NCBI RefSeq assembly: GCF_003255815.1
Contig: NC_037681.1
Coordinates: 87,149,522 to 87,213,521 of the forward strand
Source of the DNA: Theropithecus gelada
Taxonomy: Eukaryota > Chordata > Mammalia > Primates > Cercopithecidae
Direction of reading: 5' to 3'
DNA: 64,000 nucleotides
Position numbers and translations under genes: made by a program. Positions 12,401-25,079 of the stretch are shown piece after piece; position 1 is the first letter of the stretch, and every line of letters starts with the position of its first letter. The notes beneath the pieces are model-generated. The model made no database searches. It was not told the origin of the DNA and worked only from the letters and a program-made list of their open reading frames with translations.

Positions 12401-15400
12401 TACACAGACTACAGATCCCATCGGCACGCTCTTTGTCTTCTTCTGAATGTAGCTTTGCCACTCTAGATGGGAGAAAATGCAGCTGGTCATTGATGGCTGT
12501 GGCTTTTCTCCTACACCCTTGCTGGGCAGAAGTGATGCTTTTCCCACCCCTTCCTGAGGATGGCTTGCAGAAATCCCACGAATTCTCTCTGCTGCACTGC
12601 TTTCCCTCAAAGAAGGCTCTGGCTCCATGGAGACCAGGGGCTGGGTGGAAAGGAAGAGGCCAGCCAAGCTGTCATGGGAATTTGGTGACTCATTTCATCA
12701 GTTTACTGCTCTGAAAGTGAGGTGACTTCCCCCTTTGCTTGACAACTGATTGATGAACATTTCCTGAGTGTTTGCAGAATAGATGTTTTGCTTCATGGGC
12801 CTTCGTGTTTATGCACTCCCAGTGGATTCTAATCCTGGTGTGCTTCAGCCTTTCCCACTTCTCAGTTGCTAATTTTTATTTTTATGTAGTGTCTTTAGAT
12901 TAACGGCCCAAGACTTAATAGAATGCAGGATTAGAAACAGGATACTCTTATGCCTGCTGATACAACTCTGGTTACATTGACTTTTTGCCAGAATGTTAAA
13001 GAATGAAGGATACCTTTTTACACTGGAGCAGTATTTATTTGGCTAAAAACACTATCACCTGGTACTTAGTGTGTCTACATTGACTTTGAAAGCTGTCTTT
13101 CAAAGTAGCGTACTTCATTTTGTGCATCCAGAATTTCTCGTTTTGTTTTTAGTTTTTACTTTCTTCCCCAAGATGTGGGTTTATGTGTTTTTAGAAGAAT
13201 TAGCTTTCCTTTGTTTCCAGATTTCCTGATGCTCTTGATAGTAAAGGAATCAGCTTTGGACAACGTTAATTGCTCCACTAAATGATGGAGTGTTAATAAA
13301 AGTTACATAGCAAGAAGTGGAAGCATTGCTTTTAGGCCCCAAGAATCAACTTTAGGTTCATTTTCCGTAACTGAAATGGAAGCAATAGGTTTGCATTATG
13401 TGGATCAGAGTCATCATCTTAGACACTAGCCATAGTCCCTAGATTTAATTTTCATATTTCAAATGGAGGCCGTAGGTTTAATGTGTCTTACTTTACAGCT
13501 GGAACAGATTCTATTTTTAATCCGTAAGTTGCATATGGCATGGAGCCATGTGCCGCCCGGATCCAAATGCATAACTCCTGTTGATATCAGTGAGCTTCAT
13601 GATGAATTGGAAAGAACTATGTGGTCTTTATTCCAAACATCTATCTGACTTTTTAGGATTAAATGCTGAATAAATTCTAGCACTTTTCAAGTTAAAATGG
13701 AGTGTTTTTGAATATAGCAACCATGCTGGCTTAAAGGAATAATGCAACAATTCCAAATAGACACACACACACATAACTGTAGAATTGGTTTTCAGGCAGA
13801 GAGAGGCAACTGGGCTCAGGAACCTGGCTGGCATAGTAGAGGACATGGCTGTATTGAGCTATACAAAATTGCCTTTAAATAGAAAAGATAAGAGGAGAAA
13901 GCCTTTTCTTTGGATGGTACTCTGCTCATCAGGGTACACATTATTGTTGGTGAGTAATTCTAGCAAGAGCCCTCTTGTACTTCCTCATTCTTATGACCCC
14001 AATGGTGGGAATTGTCTGGCAATATTCATTCAGAACTGACAGATGTTTGCATCTATAAATAAATGTACTCAAATCATAATTGTTATAACAAGATTGTTTG
14101 ATTACCTGGCAATGGCCTTGTGCTGAGATAGCTTTTGGATCACCTGTTCTTTGGGAACATTTGACAGACCTCATGTTTATTACCCAATTGAATGTCAGTA
14201 GCAATTGCAGCTAAAGAAAAAACAAAAATGCAAGTACTTGTTGACCTTGACTTTTTTCCACAAGAGATTGAACTTGATGGCTCTATTGCAGTTGAGCTGA
14301 TAAGGGTTATAAACAGTAGTTTAAGGAAAATGTTTTATTCCCAGAGGAAAACACCCTATTTGCTGTGGGAAATGGCAATAGACATATATGCCCTTTGCCA
14401 GATTTTCTTAATGTACCTTTATTTGGGCTGTGGGAAAAGGACATGCTGGAAAAGCTTTTTATGGCTTTAATGTACATTTGCATAGATTGTTATAATTTGT
14501 GAATGGTGTAGTTAGTAGATTGAATACAATTTAAAAGAAGCCAATGATGTTTCTATGATTTATGATAATATGATTTTTTTGAAACTGTCATGTTAATATA
14601 AGATTGTGTTTCAGAGATGAAGATCTTATAAAAATGCAATAGACTTATGGTGCCAAAATGCTCTTTTCGATTTTAATTAAAAACATAAAAGTGTCATTGG
14701 TTAATATGATCTCACTAGGAGCAAAGAGAGAAAATTGATCCAGTGAATATTTACATGGACATTCCAGAAATGCACTGGGGGATGAGAATCAGCACTTTTC
14801 TTTAGGCACAAAGTCTTAAGCTCCAGATTTGAATCAAGAAACCCCGGGCCATGAAGGATTCCCCATTTATTGGTGAGACAGTAAGGCTCGGTAACCTGCC
14901 CTATTTGCCCTTTAAAATCCCACTGCATTTTCCTTCGGAGGAGAGGTGCTTTGGCTCAATGCCACTGGCTTCAACTTTTACTCTTAGAATGTTGTTTTGA
15001 TGCATGGTGTAGTGATGGCTGAATTGATTTCTGTGCATAAACGGTGGCCTAGATTCTTGCCCTGTGGAAATCCATGGAATTAAGAACTCTAGGTTCCTGG
15101 AGTGATAAGAGGTAAGCAAATGATTAGATATGCATGCAGGGAAAAAATCTAAATGCTCATAGAATAGAAATAAGGGTCTATATAATTTGCAAGTTTAATG
15201 TATATGCAAGCCACTAATACAACTAATAATTTAATGCTAATATGTGAGGATAAGTAAATGTTATTCTAATTATTTCCTATTTGGTGTGTTCTCAAAGAGT
15301 TCTGAGCAAAAAAATGTACTGCATTGAAATATTTCCCTGGCTACTTACGATGAAAATATGGTCTACTAATTGCTGTGGCCATAATGAAACCTCTGGGATA

Positions 15401-16289
15401 CTAGTGACTGAAATTTCTCTCTAGATAGAAGTTGGGGACCATTTGAGATGGCAGAATTTAAGCCAGAGTTTCTTTCAAGGAGATTTAGCACACTGGGATA
15501 TTATGTGATTTATCCAATGAAGGTACAGGCTGAGATCTAGCTCAATATACCCTTTTAAGTAGTCACTAGAATTATTTAATAATGCAGAATATAGTTTTGG
15601 TTAAAAGATTTGATCTTTTTGTCTGTTTTTCAAAGTACAGATTTCCTCCTGAAGACAGACAAGTTTTGGGTACATTTTGGTGAGAACAGACCCTTTGAAT
15701 GAAATTTTAAACCATAGGAAAGTCATAACATATATAATCAATAGGGAATTTCTTGCTGTCTAAGAAAACAATGGGAAAGAAGAGTTCCACTCTCTCCAGT
15801 CTTCTTTGCTGAGTCTCATTTCTTGTGCATTTCTTTGGAGAATAACTGCTTGCTAACTTCTACTTTCCTATGAAACTTTTTTGAAGAATGGTGGAAATCT
15901 TTGCAATGACAGATGCCATTGCAGATTATTATGATGTCCATTACTTGGAGAATGGAATTAGGAAGAGTTTATTTCTGACATGGCACATACCCTTCCCTGC
16001 AACAGAAAGAGTGGAGCCTAGAATCTCTGTTAAAAAAAACACATCCTCAGGATTTCTGGTGATTCTCTGGTTGATGTGTTAGAAATGAGCAGAGAGGCAA
16101 GTCTGCTGTCTCCAGCATCCTGATCCCCTGCAGTAAGAGGGCACCCAGGACATGCAAGCTCAGGTTCCTTTCGGCTGCATGAGCGGGGAAAGTGGAAGGG
16201 AGGGTATCCTACATTCTTCCTAGTACTCACTGAAGGATGTGGCAAGGGCATGAATTATTTGTGGCTGGCTCTCTATTCTGGTGCTAGGA
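12401..16289. other. Single-copy intron segment
   Basis: No gene, Alu or L1 recognised in nearly 3.9 kb. There is a short (AC)n at about 13762-13772. The region around 12600-14500 is unique sequence of unknown role; open frames up to about 126 codons near 12290-12670 show no family. Confidence 0.55.
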
Positions 16290-16570
16290 AAGACTTCTGT
16301 GTTTATCTGCATCTTTCTGAACCCCCGTTGCTATGTAGCCAGCTCCCAGGCCACTTTGTGGGAAAGCTTTCTTTATGATGGATGACGTGGCATTTCTTGT
16401 CACTTCCTCAAATTCCTTCCTGCTGCCTATCAGCATTGCTCTGGACTTATCTGGGTTGAGCTTCAGCCAGCTAAAGCTAATCCAGGTTCCTATTTCAGAG
16501 AAGCAAAATGACAGCGATGATGCTGCCATTCTTTTTGGCTTGTGACCTAAGATGCTGTGGAGAAGGAGCA
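16290..16570 (-). pseudogene. CR1/L3-type LINE reverse-transcriptase remnant
   Basis: On the minus strand a 95-codon open frame (16571-16284) includes SWLKLNPDKSRAMLIGSRKE at about 16410-16472. The core LKLNPDK followed by a hydrophobic strand and Gly is characteristic of the reverse transcriptase of CR1/L3-clade non-LTR elements. It lacks start, catalytic core and both ends, so it is a fossil. The clade assignment rests on this one motif. Confidence 0.5.
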
Positions 16571-16866
16571 AAAAGAGGAGGATTGCAAGAGTTGGGGCCC
16601 ATTGGCTTGATTTTCAATCCTGCTCAACTTTGAACATCTCTTTATTCTCATCAGTCTTGCCTCTCCATAAGGCTGAGAGTATTATTTATTTTCATGTGCA
16701 GTTGGCTGTAACTTTTCCAACTCTAACTTGAAGTGGCGTTTACCTGAGATTGGTTTTATTCCTTCCACTGAGGTTGGCACTGACAACTTTGAACCTCTTA
16801 AAGGAAGTCTTATGAAATGGAGTTTAGAGGATCAGAGACTTGTGGCTCATTAATTCTGATATTCCC

Positions 16867-17161
16867 TTTTTTTTTTTTTTTTTTGAGACGGAGTCTCGCT
16901 CTGTTGCCAGGCTGGAGTACAGTGGCATGATCTTGGCTCACTGCAACCTCTGTCTCCCAGGTTCAAGCTATTCTCCTGCCTCAGCCTCCCGAGTAGCTGG
17001 GACTATAGGCATGCACCACCATGCCCAGCTCATTTTCGTATTTTTAGTAGAGATGAGGTTTCACCATGTTGGCCAGGATGGTCTAGATCTCTTGACCTCG
17101 TGATCTGCCTGCCTCAGCCTCCCAAAGGGCTGGGATTATAGGCATGAGCCACCACACCCGG
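16867..17161 (-). mobile_element. Alu SINE, inverted
   Basis: The T-run at 16867-16884 is the tail, followed by GAGACGGAGTCTCGCTCTGT; the 5' end lies at about 17161. A perfect 9-base target-site duplication TGATATTCC flanks it at 16857-16865 and 17162-17170. Confidence 0.98.
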
Positions 17162-17171
17162 TGATATTCCA

Positions 17172-17430
17172 TTATTTAACAAATATATTTACTGAGAATC
17201 TACTATGTGTCAGGTACGATGCTAGGTGGGAAATTTTTCAAACAAATAACTCATTTTTCATGCATTCAGATTCTGAAATGTGCCCACTCTCGTTCATTTG
17301 TGAGCCTCACACCACCACCCTTATGGCAGAGCAGAGATTTGTGTCTCTATTTCATAGGTGAGAATTACCTAAGGCCTGACAGCGTGTAAGTGAGAAAACG
17401 ACAGGACCTAAATCAGTCAGGTTTCTCAAT
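17172..17430 (-). repeat. MIR/L2-like old repeat
   Basis: Order of GAGAATCTACTATGTGTCAGG, a middle with CTCTATTTCATAGGTGAGAA, then GTAAGTGAGAAAACGACAGG resembles an inverted MIR. It is divergent, so the family is uncertain. Confidence 0.5.
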
Positions 17431-17609
17431 TCCAACAATTTTTCTTTTTTACCAGGTTGAAAAGTAACCTAGTAACTAATATCTTTTGGGTTCATTTATT
17501 TCTGAAATGTGTCTACCAGTTCTCTCTCTGTCTCTCGTTAGAAAGAGAGAAGACAGAATGACATATGAGGAAGGATCTTTAGAAGGAAGTGATCAGGCAC
17601 TGCTTAGCA

Positions 17610-17735
17610 TTCTATTTCGTTCATTCATTTATTCATCCACAGAGACCCTTCTATGTAGAGGGTACTGTGCTAAGTTCTGGGATGACAGAAATGAGTAAGA
17701 CCAATCCGTGCCCTCAAGGAATTGATAGTCCAGTG
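17610..17735 (-). repeat. L2 LINE 3'-end fragment
   Basis: Starts with the TTCATTCATTTATTCA tail, then GTAGAGGGTACTGTGCTAAG, AAATGAGTAAGACCAATCCG and TGCCCTCAAGGAATTGATAG, matching the inverted L2 3' end in order. Confidence 0.65.
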
Positions 17736-17974
17736 TTTGCTGCTCCCTTTACCCCTGAATTGAGAACTGTCTAGAACACACATATTTCTTAGTGCTGCTC
17801 TCTTTAGGAGTTACCTACTGTCTCATTCAATATTCCTGATGCCATCTAGTGATATTCAGGCATGAGGGGGTTTCAGTGTAGGATCAGAATGGAAGCAACC
17901 CAATATTGGTCTCTACTCATGGAGAACAGGCTCTTAATAAATCAGATTTCTACATGAGATGGTTTGACTTTTTT

Positions 17975-18135
17975 GGACAGAGGAACAGCCTAAACTCACC
18001 CATAAAATGGGAATAGTATTAGTACCTACTTATAGGACTGTTGAGAACATTAAACAAGTTAATATATAGAACTTAGAACCATACCTGGCAATGGTAAGCG
18101 TTATGTCTGTGTTAGCTGCTGTCATGACCACATCA
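17975..18135 (+). repeat. MIR SINE 3' part
   Basis: CCATAAAATGGGAATAGTAT, GTACCTACTTATAGGACTGT, ACATTAAACAAGTTAATATA, then ACCATACCTGGCAATGGTAA and GTTAGCTGCTGTC follow the MIR consensus order. Confidence 0.75.
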
Positions 18136-19356
18136 TCATTATCAGCTGATTAATTTTCTCTGTGGAAAAAGAGACTCTGCTTAGGACTGGTGTCCATTTC
18201 CAAATGCGAGTGATGCCTTCCAAGAAATTGAGAATCTAGTATTATTCCCAAATACGTATTTATTTTACAATGAAGACTGTTTGGCTGCCCTTTCGTGTCA
18301 GGACAGAGGGCATTGTGAACTTGGTGGGCCATCAAGATTTCCACTCATACGGGCCTCCCTTCCACTGTCCATCACTCTGAAATGTTCCATAGGTCTGCCA
18401 CTTTTACATGAGGAGGCAGTGATGAGGAAGTGAATGGTTGAGAAGGGACGCAGACTGATACAATTCTTACCACGAGGCCTTTGGTCTACTGGATTCCTTT
18501 TACACAACTGCTCATGTTCCTTCTATACCATACGTTAAAGTGTCTGTGAAGAAATGAAGTTTGTGGTGTTAGTCAAGATTACATGTTGAGTGGCATACCT
18601 CTTCTTGGCGGTCAGATTGGGTTAAGGTTGAGTGTCCCTGGGGGTCCTAGGTGGAATTTCCTCACAGGAGCCGAGTTAGGATGGGGAATATATTTGGCCA
18701 CTCACAAAGTTTCTTCTTGTGTCTCTGGTCTCATCTGGTCACAATAACCTTTGGTTTTTGATGAGGCTGTTGGGTAGTCTGGCCTTTGAATCTCAGGACA
18801 TCAATGTTACTGGTAAATCTTAAGATATGGAAATATAATCCATAGTATTACAGATAAACTTTACCAAATACTGCAGATATCTTCAGAACTAGGTTTGTGA
18901 CAATTGCAGTTGGTAAAATAAGGTTCAAAATACCTCTTGCCTATTAATTGCAACTAGGAAAGTTTGATTCTGCTAAGTTATGGGGGAGGCAAAACTAGAC
19001 TTATAGGGAGGGTTTTATTTGTTTATAAGAAATCAACTTTACCACTTTTTTCATCTACAAAATGACTCGAAGGTGCTGACTACCCACTCACCCTCTCCTC
19101 CTCATCTGGTTATGTCTTTTTCTCTTTTTTATGTGCGCAATGTTGTAGTGTAGTTATGATGAGAGCACAGAGAGCCCATTTCCTATTTTGACTATCTTCC
19201 TTTATTTTTCTATTCATTCTCTCATGACATAGCAATGTGCTTATATTTTTTATATTAGCTGCAAGCCCATTTATCCCTTCTCAAGGGATTATAGGTGGTT
19301 TTCTAACAATCAAACATGATCTCATTCCTTTTTTACAAAAGGAATTTTTTATTCCT
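18136..19356. other. Single-copy intron segment
   Basis: No gene or repeat recognised up to the Alu target-site duplication starting near 19335. Confidence 0.55.
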
Positions 19357-19655
19357 TCTTTTTTTTTTTTTGAGATGATGTTTCACTTTTGTGGCCTGGG
19401 TTAGAGTGCAATGGCATGATTTTGGCTCACTACAACCTCCGTCTCCTGGGTTCAAGCAATTCTCCTGCCTCAGCCTCCCAAATAACTGGGATTACAGGAA
19501 TGCACCACCACAACTGGCTAATTTTTTTTATTTTTAGTAGAGACAAGGTTTTACCATGTCGGTCAGGCTGGTTTCGAACTCCTGACCTCAGGTAATCCAC
19601 CAGCCTTGGCCTCCCAAAGTGCTGGGATTACAAGCATGAGCCACTGCGCCTGGCC
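19357..19655 (-). mobile_element. Alu SINE, inverted
   Basis: T-run tail at 19359-19371, then GAGATGATGTTTCACTTTTG, ending GCGCCTGGCC. Flanks ACAAAAGGAATTTTTTATTC (from 19335) and ACAAAGGGAATTTCTTATAC (from 19656) are a slightly decayed target-site duplication. Confidence 0.97.
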
Positions 19656-19783
19656 ACAAAGGGAATTTCTTATACTTGTGGTGATGACTCTGTTTTGCTG
19701 GGGCACCATACAGTGAAAATGTCCAAAGATCCTCATATTACAGCCTAGGATGTTACATAGAAAATTTAAAATATAGGACAAGA

Positions 19784-19800
<17 letters not shown>

Positions 19801-19814
<14 letters not shown>

Positions 19815-19945
19815 TTTATGTAACTTACTCTCTACAGGTGTGAGAGGATTTTTTTGTTGTTGTTTAACCATTTTTTCTTTATTGTTGGCAATATGTGTGT
19901 GTGTGTGTATATGTATGTGTATATATATACACACATACACATATG
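19801..19945 (-). other. Putative 3'-transduced non-L1 segment
   Basis: On the L1 sense strand this follows the L1 poly-A. It contains a TA/TG alternating tract, an AATAAA (about 19875-19885) and runs to a C-run next to the final A tail. It belongs to the inserted unit because the duplications enclose it. A progenitor L1 with this flank should exist elsewhere in the genome. Confidence 0.6.
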
Positions 19946-20159
19946 ATTTTTTATTAATATACTTTAAGTTCTTGGATACAGGTGCAGAACCTGCAGGTTT
20001 GTTACATAGGTACACATGTCCCATGGTGGTTTGCTGCACCCATCAACCCATCATCTACATTAGGTATTTCTCCTAATGCTATCCCTCCCCTTGCACCCCA
20101 CCCCCTGACAGGCCCTGGTGTGTGATGTTTCCCTCCCTGTGCCCATATGTTCTCATTGT

Positions 20160-22008
20160 TCAGCTCCCACTTATGAGTGAGAACATGTAATGTTTGGTTT
20201 TCTGTTCCTGTGTTAGTTTGCTGAGAATGATGACTTCCAGCTTCATCCATGTCCCCACAAAGGACATGAACTCATCCTTTTTTATGGATGTATAGTACTC
20301 CATGGTGTATATGTGCCACATTTTCTTTATCCAGTCTAACACTGATGGGCATTTGGGTTGGTTCCAAGTCTTTGGTATTGTGAATAGTGCTGCAGTAAAC
20401 ATATGTGTGCATGTGTCTTTATGGTGGAATGATTTATAATCCTTTGGGAATATACCCAGTAATGGAATTGCTAGGTCAAATGGTATTTCTAGTTCTAGAT
20501 CCTTGAGGAATCACCACACTGTCTTCCACAATGTTTGAACTAATTTATACCCCCACCAACAGTGTAAAAGCGTTCCTATTTCTCCACATCCTCTCCAGTA
20601 TCTATTGTTTCCTGACTTTTTAATGACTGCCATTCTAACTGGCATGATATGGTATCTCATTATGGTTTTGATTTGCATTTCTTTAATGACCAGTGATGAT
20701 GAGCTTTTTTCATGTTTGTTGGCCACATAAATGTCTTCTTTTGAAAAGTGTCTGTTCATATCCTTCACCTACTTTTTCATGGGGTTGTGTTTTTTTTCTT
20801 GTAAATGTTTTTAAGTTCCTTGTAGATTCTGGATATTAGCCCTTTGTCAGATGGATAGATTGCAAAAATCTTCTCCCATTCCGTAGGTTGCCTGTTCACT
20901 CTGATGATAGTTTCTTTTGCTGTGCAGAAGCTCTTTAGTTTAATTAGATCCCATTTGTCTATTTTGGCCTCTGTTGCCATTGCTTTTGGTGTTTTAGTCA
21001 TGAAGTCTTTGCCCATGCCAATGTCCTGAATGTTATTGCCTAGGTTTTCTTCTAGGGTTTTTATGGTTTTAGGTCCTACGTTTAAATCTTTAATCCATCT
21101 TGAGTAAATTTTTGTATAAGATGTAAGGAAGGGTCCAGTTTCAGTTTTCTGCATATGGGTAGCCAGTTTTCCCAACACCATTTATTAAATAGGGACTCCT
21201 TTCCCCATTTCCTGTTTTTGTCAGGTTTGTCAAAGACCAGATGGTTGTAGATGTGTGGCATTATTTCTGAGACCTCTGTTCTGTTCCATTGCTCTATATA
21301 TCTGTTTTGGTACCAGTACCAAGCTGTTTTGGTTACTATAGCCTTGTAGTATAGTTTGAAGTCAGGCAGTGTGATGCCTGCAGCTTTGTTCTTTTTGCTT
21401 AGGATTGTCTTGGCTATACGGGCTCTTTTTTGGTTCCATATGAAATTTAAAGTAGTTTTTTTCTAATTCTGGGAAGAAAGTCAATGGTAGTTTGATGGGA
21501 ATGGCATTGAATCTATAAACTACTTTGGGCAGTATGGCCATATTCATGATATTGATTCTTCCTGTCCATGAGCATGGAATGTTTTTCCATTTGTTTGTGT
21601 CCTCTCTTATTTCTTTGAGCAGCAGTTTGTAGTTCTCCTTGAAGAGGTCCTTCACATCCCTTGTGAGTTGTATTCCTAGGTATTTTAATCTCTTTGTAGC
21701 AATTGTAAATGGGAGTTTGCTCATGATTTGGCTCTCTGTTTGTCTATTATTGGTATGTAGGAATGCTTGTGATTTTGCACATTGATTTTGTGTCCTGAGA
21801 CTTTGCTGAAGTTGCTCATCAGCTTAAGGAGTTTTGGGGCTGAGATGATGGGGTTTTCTGAATATACAATCATGTCATCTGCAAACAGAGATAATTTGCC
21901 TTCCTTTCTTCCTATTTGAATACCCTTTATTTCTTTCTCTTTCCTGATTGCCCTGGCCAGAACTTCCAATACTATGTTGAATAGGAGTGGTGAGAGAGGG
22001 CATCCTTG
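20160..22008 (-). pseudogene. L1 ORF2 3' fragment, inactivated
   Basis: Successive minus-strand open pieces (22008-21721, 21724-21362, 21181-20777, 20768-20511, 20402-20160) read as the C-terminal half of L1 ORF2p. The first contains the reverse transcriptase catalytic FADD motif at 21874-21885. The pieces are separated by stops and frameshifts, and the endonuclease and most of the RT fingers are missing, so no functional protein is made. Confidence 0.93.
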
Positions 22009-22049
22009 AAAAATAGGACAAGATTTGTGAAGCATTGCATTGACATTCT

Positions 22050-22370
22050 TTGCTACTTATTATTTTTTAACTTTTCCTCAATTTTTTGTTATGAATGTTT
22101 TCATACATGCAGAAAAATAGAACAAGTTGTACAATAAACACCCATAACTCACCATTCCGTTTCAACAGTTGTTAACATTTTGCCATGTTTTTTTGTCTAT
22201 ATACATAGATACACACACATATGTGTATATATTACCATGTGTTCTTCATCAGTGAAAAAAAGAATATTTAAGAATCCATGGATTTCTGAGGAGATAGATA
22301 TTTCACCTATATGTATATTCCCCATCAAATTGTTGAACCACTTATTTTGGTGTCTTGGAAACAAATACTG
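22050..22370. repeat. Old L1M-like fragment, tentative
   Basis: TTTTCATACATGCAGAAAAAT, then GTACAATAAACACCCATAAC, CAACAGTTGTTAACATTTTGCC and a CA/TA-rich run resemble a common old L1 segment known from memory. Divergent and unbounded. Confidence 0.45.
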
Positions 22371-23280
22371 AAACCTTTGTATTCAGAATACAGTTGTGTT
22401 TGACTCTATGCAAAGATCAGCTTGTGGTGATCAGTTTCTATTTTAAGTAATTGGTTATGTGTTTTTCATTCTGGGAACTTTTCAGTGTCTTTCTAAGTGG
22501 GCCTGTGGCCAACTTTGAAGACTTGCTGTCCTTGAAATACAGGTTGTATCCCTACTTCGTAACTTACAAGCCACGTGCTCTAGGTTGGACAAATCATAAC
22601 CTTGCAGGGATAAAATTTCTTCTGTAAATAAAGTAAATTGAGCTAGGTGATTGAATGTTTCCCATCAGTTCTAAACGACTGAAATTCTAAGAACCAAGTT
22701 GAAAGTTTGCTTACAAACCTAGCTAGAATGAAGAACCTTTCAGAAACATTTTACATATAGATTGAAGTATGCTGAAGGTCAGTTAAGTTCCACATAATTT
22801 CATGGTCAATGAGAGGAAATTCTGAATCTAGGACTTAGCATCGATAATAGCCATCAAAAAATACAAAACCTTAATACCTAAGTTTTCTGAATATCTGGGT
22901 GCAAAGTGGTATTACAGATTTGATTCTTTTGCATACAAGCATGGCTGAAAAGTTATAAATGCATATCAGCTTTTTTTGCTAGAATTTGGATATGTAAGTG
23001 CTTTATTTGGTTATTACTAAAATTTCCAAGTGATTTGTATATTTAAATATTTGTCTTCTGCTTTTTTTCTCCAGTGTACTTTATCTTTGCTGGTGGAAGA
23101 GTGTGGGTCAGGAATGACTGGTATAAACAGATTAATATGTCCCATCAAATGAAAGACCATTTTAGTTAGATCATGTATGAGGTCACCTTACATGGCTTGT
23201 GAAGGGTTTTCATGTTTTTCTCCTTGGATAAAATATATTATTCTGAGAATAAGATGACTAGGTCAAATAAACAGTGATCT
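22371..23280. other. Single-copy intron segment
   Basis: No gene or repeat recognised. Confidence 0.55.
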
Positions 23281-23595
23281 GGCTGCGTGCAGTGGCTCAC
23301 GCCTATAATCCCAGCACTTTGGGAGGCCGAGGCTGGCAGATCACTTGAGGTCAGGAGTTCAAGACCAACCTGGCCAACATGGCAAAACCCCATCTCTACT
23401 AAAAATACAAAAATTATCTGGGCATGGTGGCGCAAGCCTGTAATTCCAGCTGCTAGGGAGGCTGAGGCAGGAGAATTGCTTGAACCCAGGAGGCAGAGGT
23501 TGTAGTGAACTGAGATCGTGCCACTATACTCCAGCCTGGGTGACAGAGTGAGGCTCTGTCTCAAAATAAATAAAGAAATTTTTTTTAAAAATAAG
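23281..23595 (+). mobile_element. Alu SINE (AluS-like)
   Basis: Full-length, from GGCTGCGTGCAGTGGCTCAC to CTCTGTCTCAAAATAAATAA and an A/T-rich tail. No clear target-site duplication seen. Confidence 0.97.
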
Positions 23596-25079
23596 GTTTT
23601 GATAAATTCTTTTTCTTTTTCTCCTTTCAAGAATTGATGAAGAGTTTTAAAAAAAATCTATTGGTAAAAATCAGCTGACAGTATCAGCATTTGCTTATTA
23701 TCTTGGATTTAATCTGTTGATAACAAGGTGAATACATCTATCCCAGCACACAAGATAAGAGAAAACTTCAGTCTGATATTGGTTAGTGAAGATTTCAGCA
23801 AAATCTTTTTAGTATAACATCTGCCTTAATAAATAGCATTAAAAGCGGAGAGGTAAAGAAGACGGAGGTGTCCTTTATTCCAAGTAAATATACTGCTGCT
23901 TACCTGTCAATCTTATGTTTTCTAAGTTAATTCTTCCTAAAGTTTTTTGTTTTTAACTATTTGATGAGAAGATTACACTGCTACAGACCAACTAAATGGG
24001 ATGTATTATTTGAACCTCTTCCATTGTTTTTAAAATCATTGTTTGTGTTGTAATCCTTTCAAAGAGCCAGCCAGTAGCTGCTTTCCTGTTTAAAGAGTAA
24101 GCTCTTTCCATTGGCAGATCACCTTCATTTAATCCTCTGAAAGTGCATACTTAATTCTTAGCAACAATGCATTTTTAGCATCAAGGACATATTACCAAGA
24201 AAAACTGAATATGGTAAACAAGTAGAAAAATAAGCCTTAGTTGTCTAAGAAGGTAATTGTGTCTTGCTTTTGGAGTCTTATAAATATCCCTCTTGGTACA
24301 ATTAGCCTCTGTAAATATTTGAACTACTTTGTAGTTAAAACACTATATATTTCAAGAGGCAGATGAAGGACAGTTTTTCAGGTTGATTCTTAATGTAGTA
24401 GCCTTCCATTTTACTGTTGGCCATATTTAGGATTTTATTGCATTAAAATGTATCTGTGATTATTAATATAAAACTTCAATCAACTTGCTTAAATATTAGA
24501 AGCTATCAGGATGTGGAACAAGCATGGCATTGTGGAGAATATCACCCTGGCCCGAGTCAAGTGCACAGTGCTGCAAAAGCATTGTGCTAATTTTAGCTTA
24601 CAAAGAGGATGAAGATAAACTGCCTACCGCTAGTTTGCCATATGCTATCCTGGTGATAATATTCAAGTGCAAAATATTCCATAGAGGGCCTTATTGTTTC
24701 AGTAAGGGAAGCCTGGATAAGAGTTAAGCAAATTTCTGCTCAGTAAGTTTATAAGAAATAATGAAGTAAAACAATTCTCAAATGCAGGTAGATGAAATCT
24801 GCTAAATTTATTTTGGCTTTATTGACTTTCATGGGAGTTGACAGAATTAGTTTTGGTTTATATTTGATTCAATTTTATCTATTTTTCACATGTAAATCTT
24901 AAAAATCAATCTGAATAAATATTGATCTCTTTCAGAGAGGCAAAAATATAGTTTGGATTGCATAAAACTGCTTAAAAGACAGCATCCCTTGAAGTTCAAT
25001 AAAGGAATAAAGCAATCTGTTCAACTGGTTTTAAAATAACACTTTAAAAAGCCTTTTTAAAAATGAAAAAGTCAAAATC

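Larger units (their letters stand above)
19787..22012 (-). mobile_element. 5'-truncated L1 (L1PA class) with apparent 3' transduction
   Basis: L1 sequence runs from its 3' end at about 19946 (inverted poly-A then ATTAATATACTTTAAGTTCT) to a 5' truncation at about 22008 inside the reverse transcriptase region. A 14-base target-site duplication ATAGGACAAGATTT lies at 19773-19786 and 22013-22026. Between the L1 3' end and the outer T-run (about 19784-19800) are about 145 bases not belonging to L1, with a (TG)n/(TA)n tract. That arrangement (L1, inner A-run, extra sequence, outer A tail, all within one duplication) is what 3' transduction produces. Confidence 0.9.

Noticed and set aside
20160..22008. 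L1 ORF2 as a functional reverse transcriptase
   Set aside because: It is 5'-truncated within the RT domain and broken by several stops and frameshifts.
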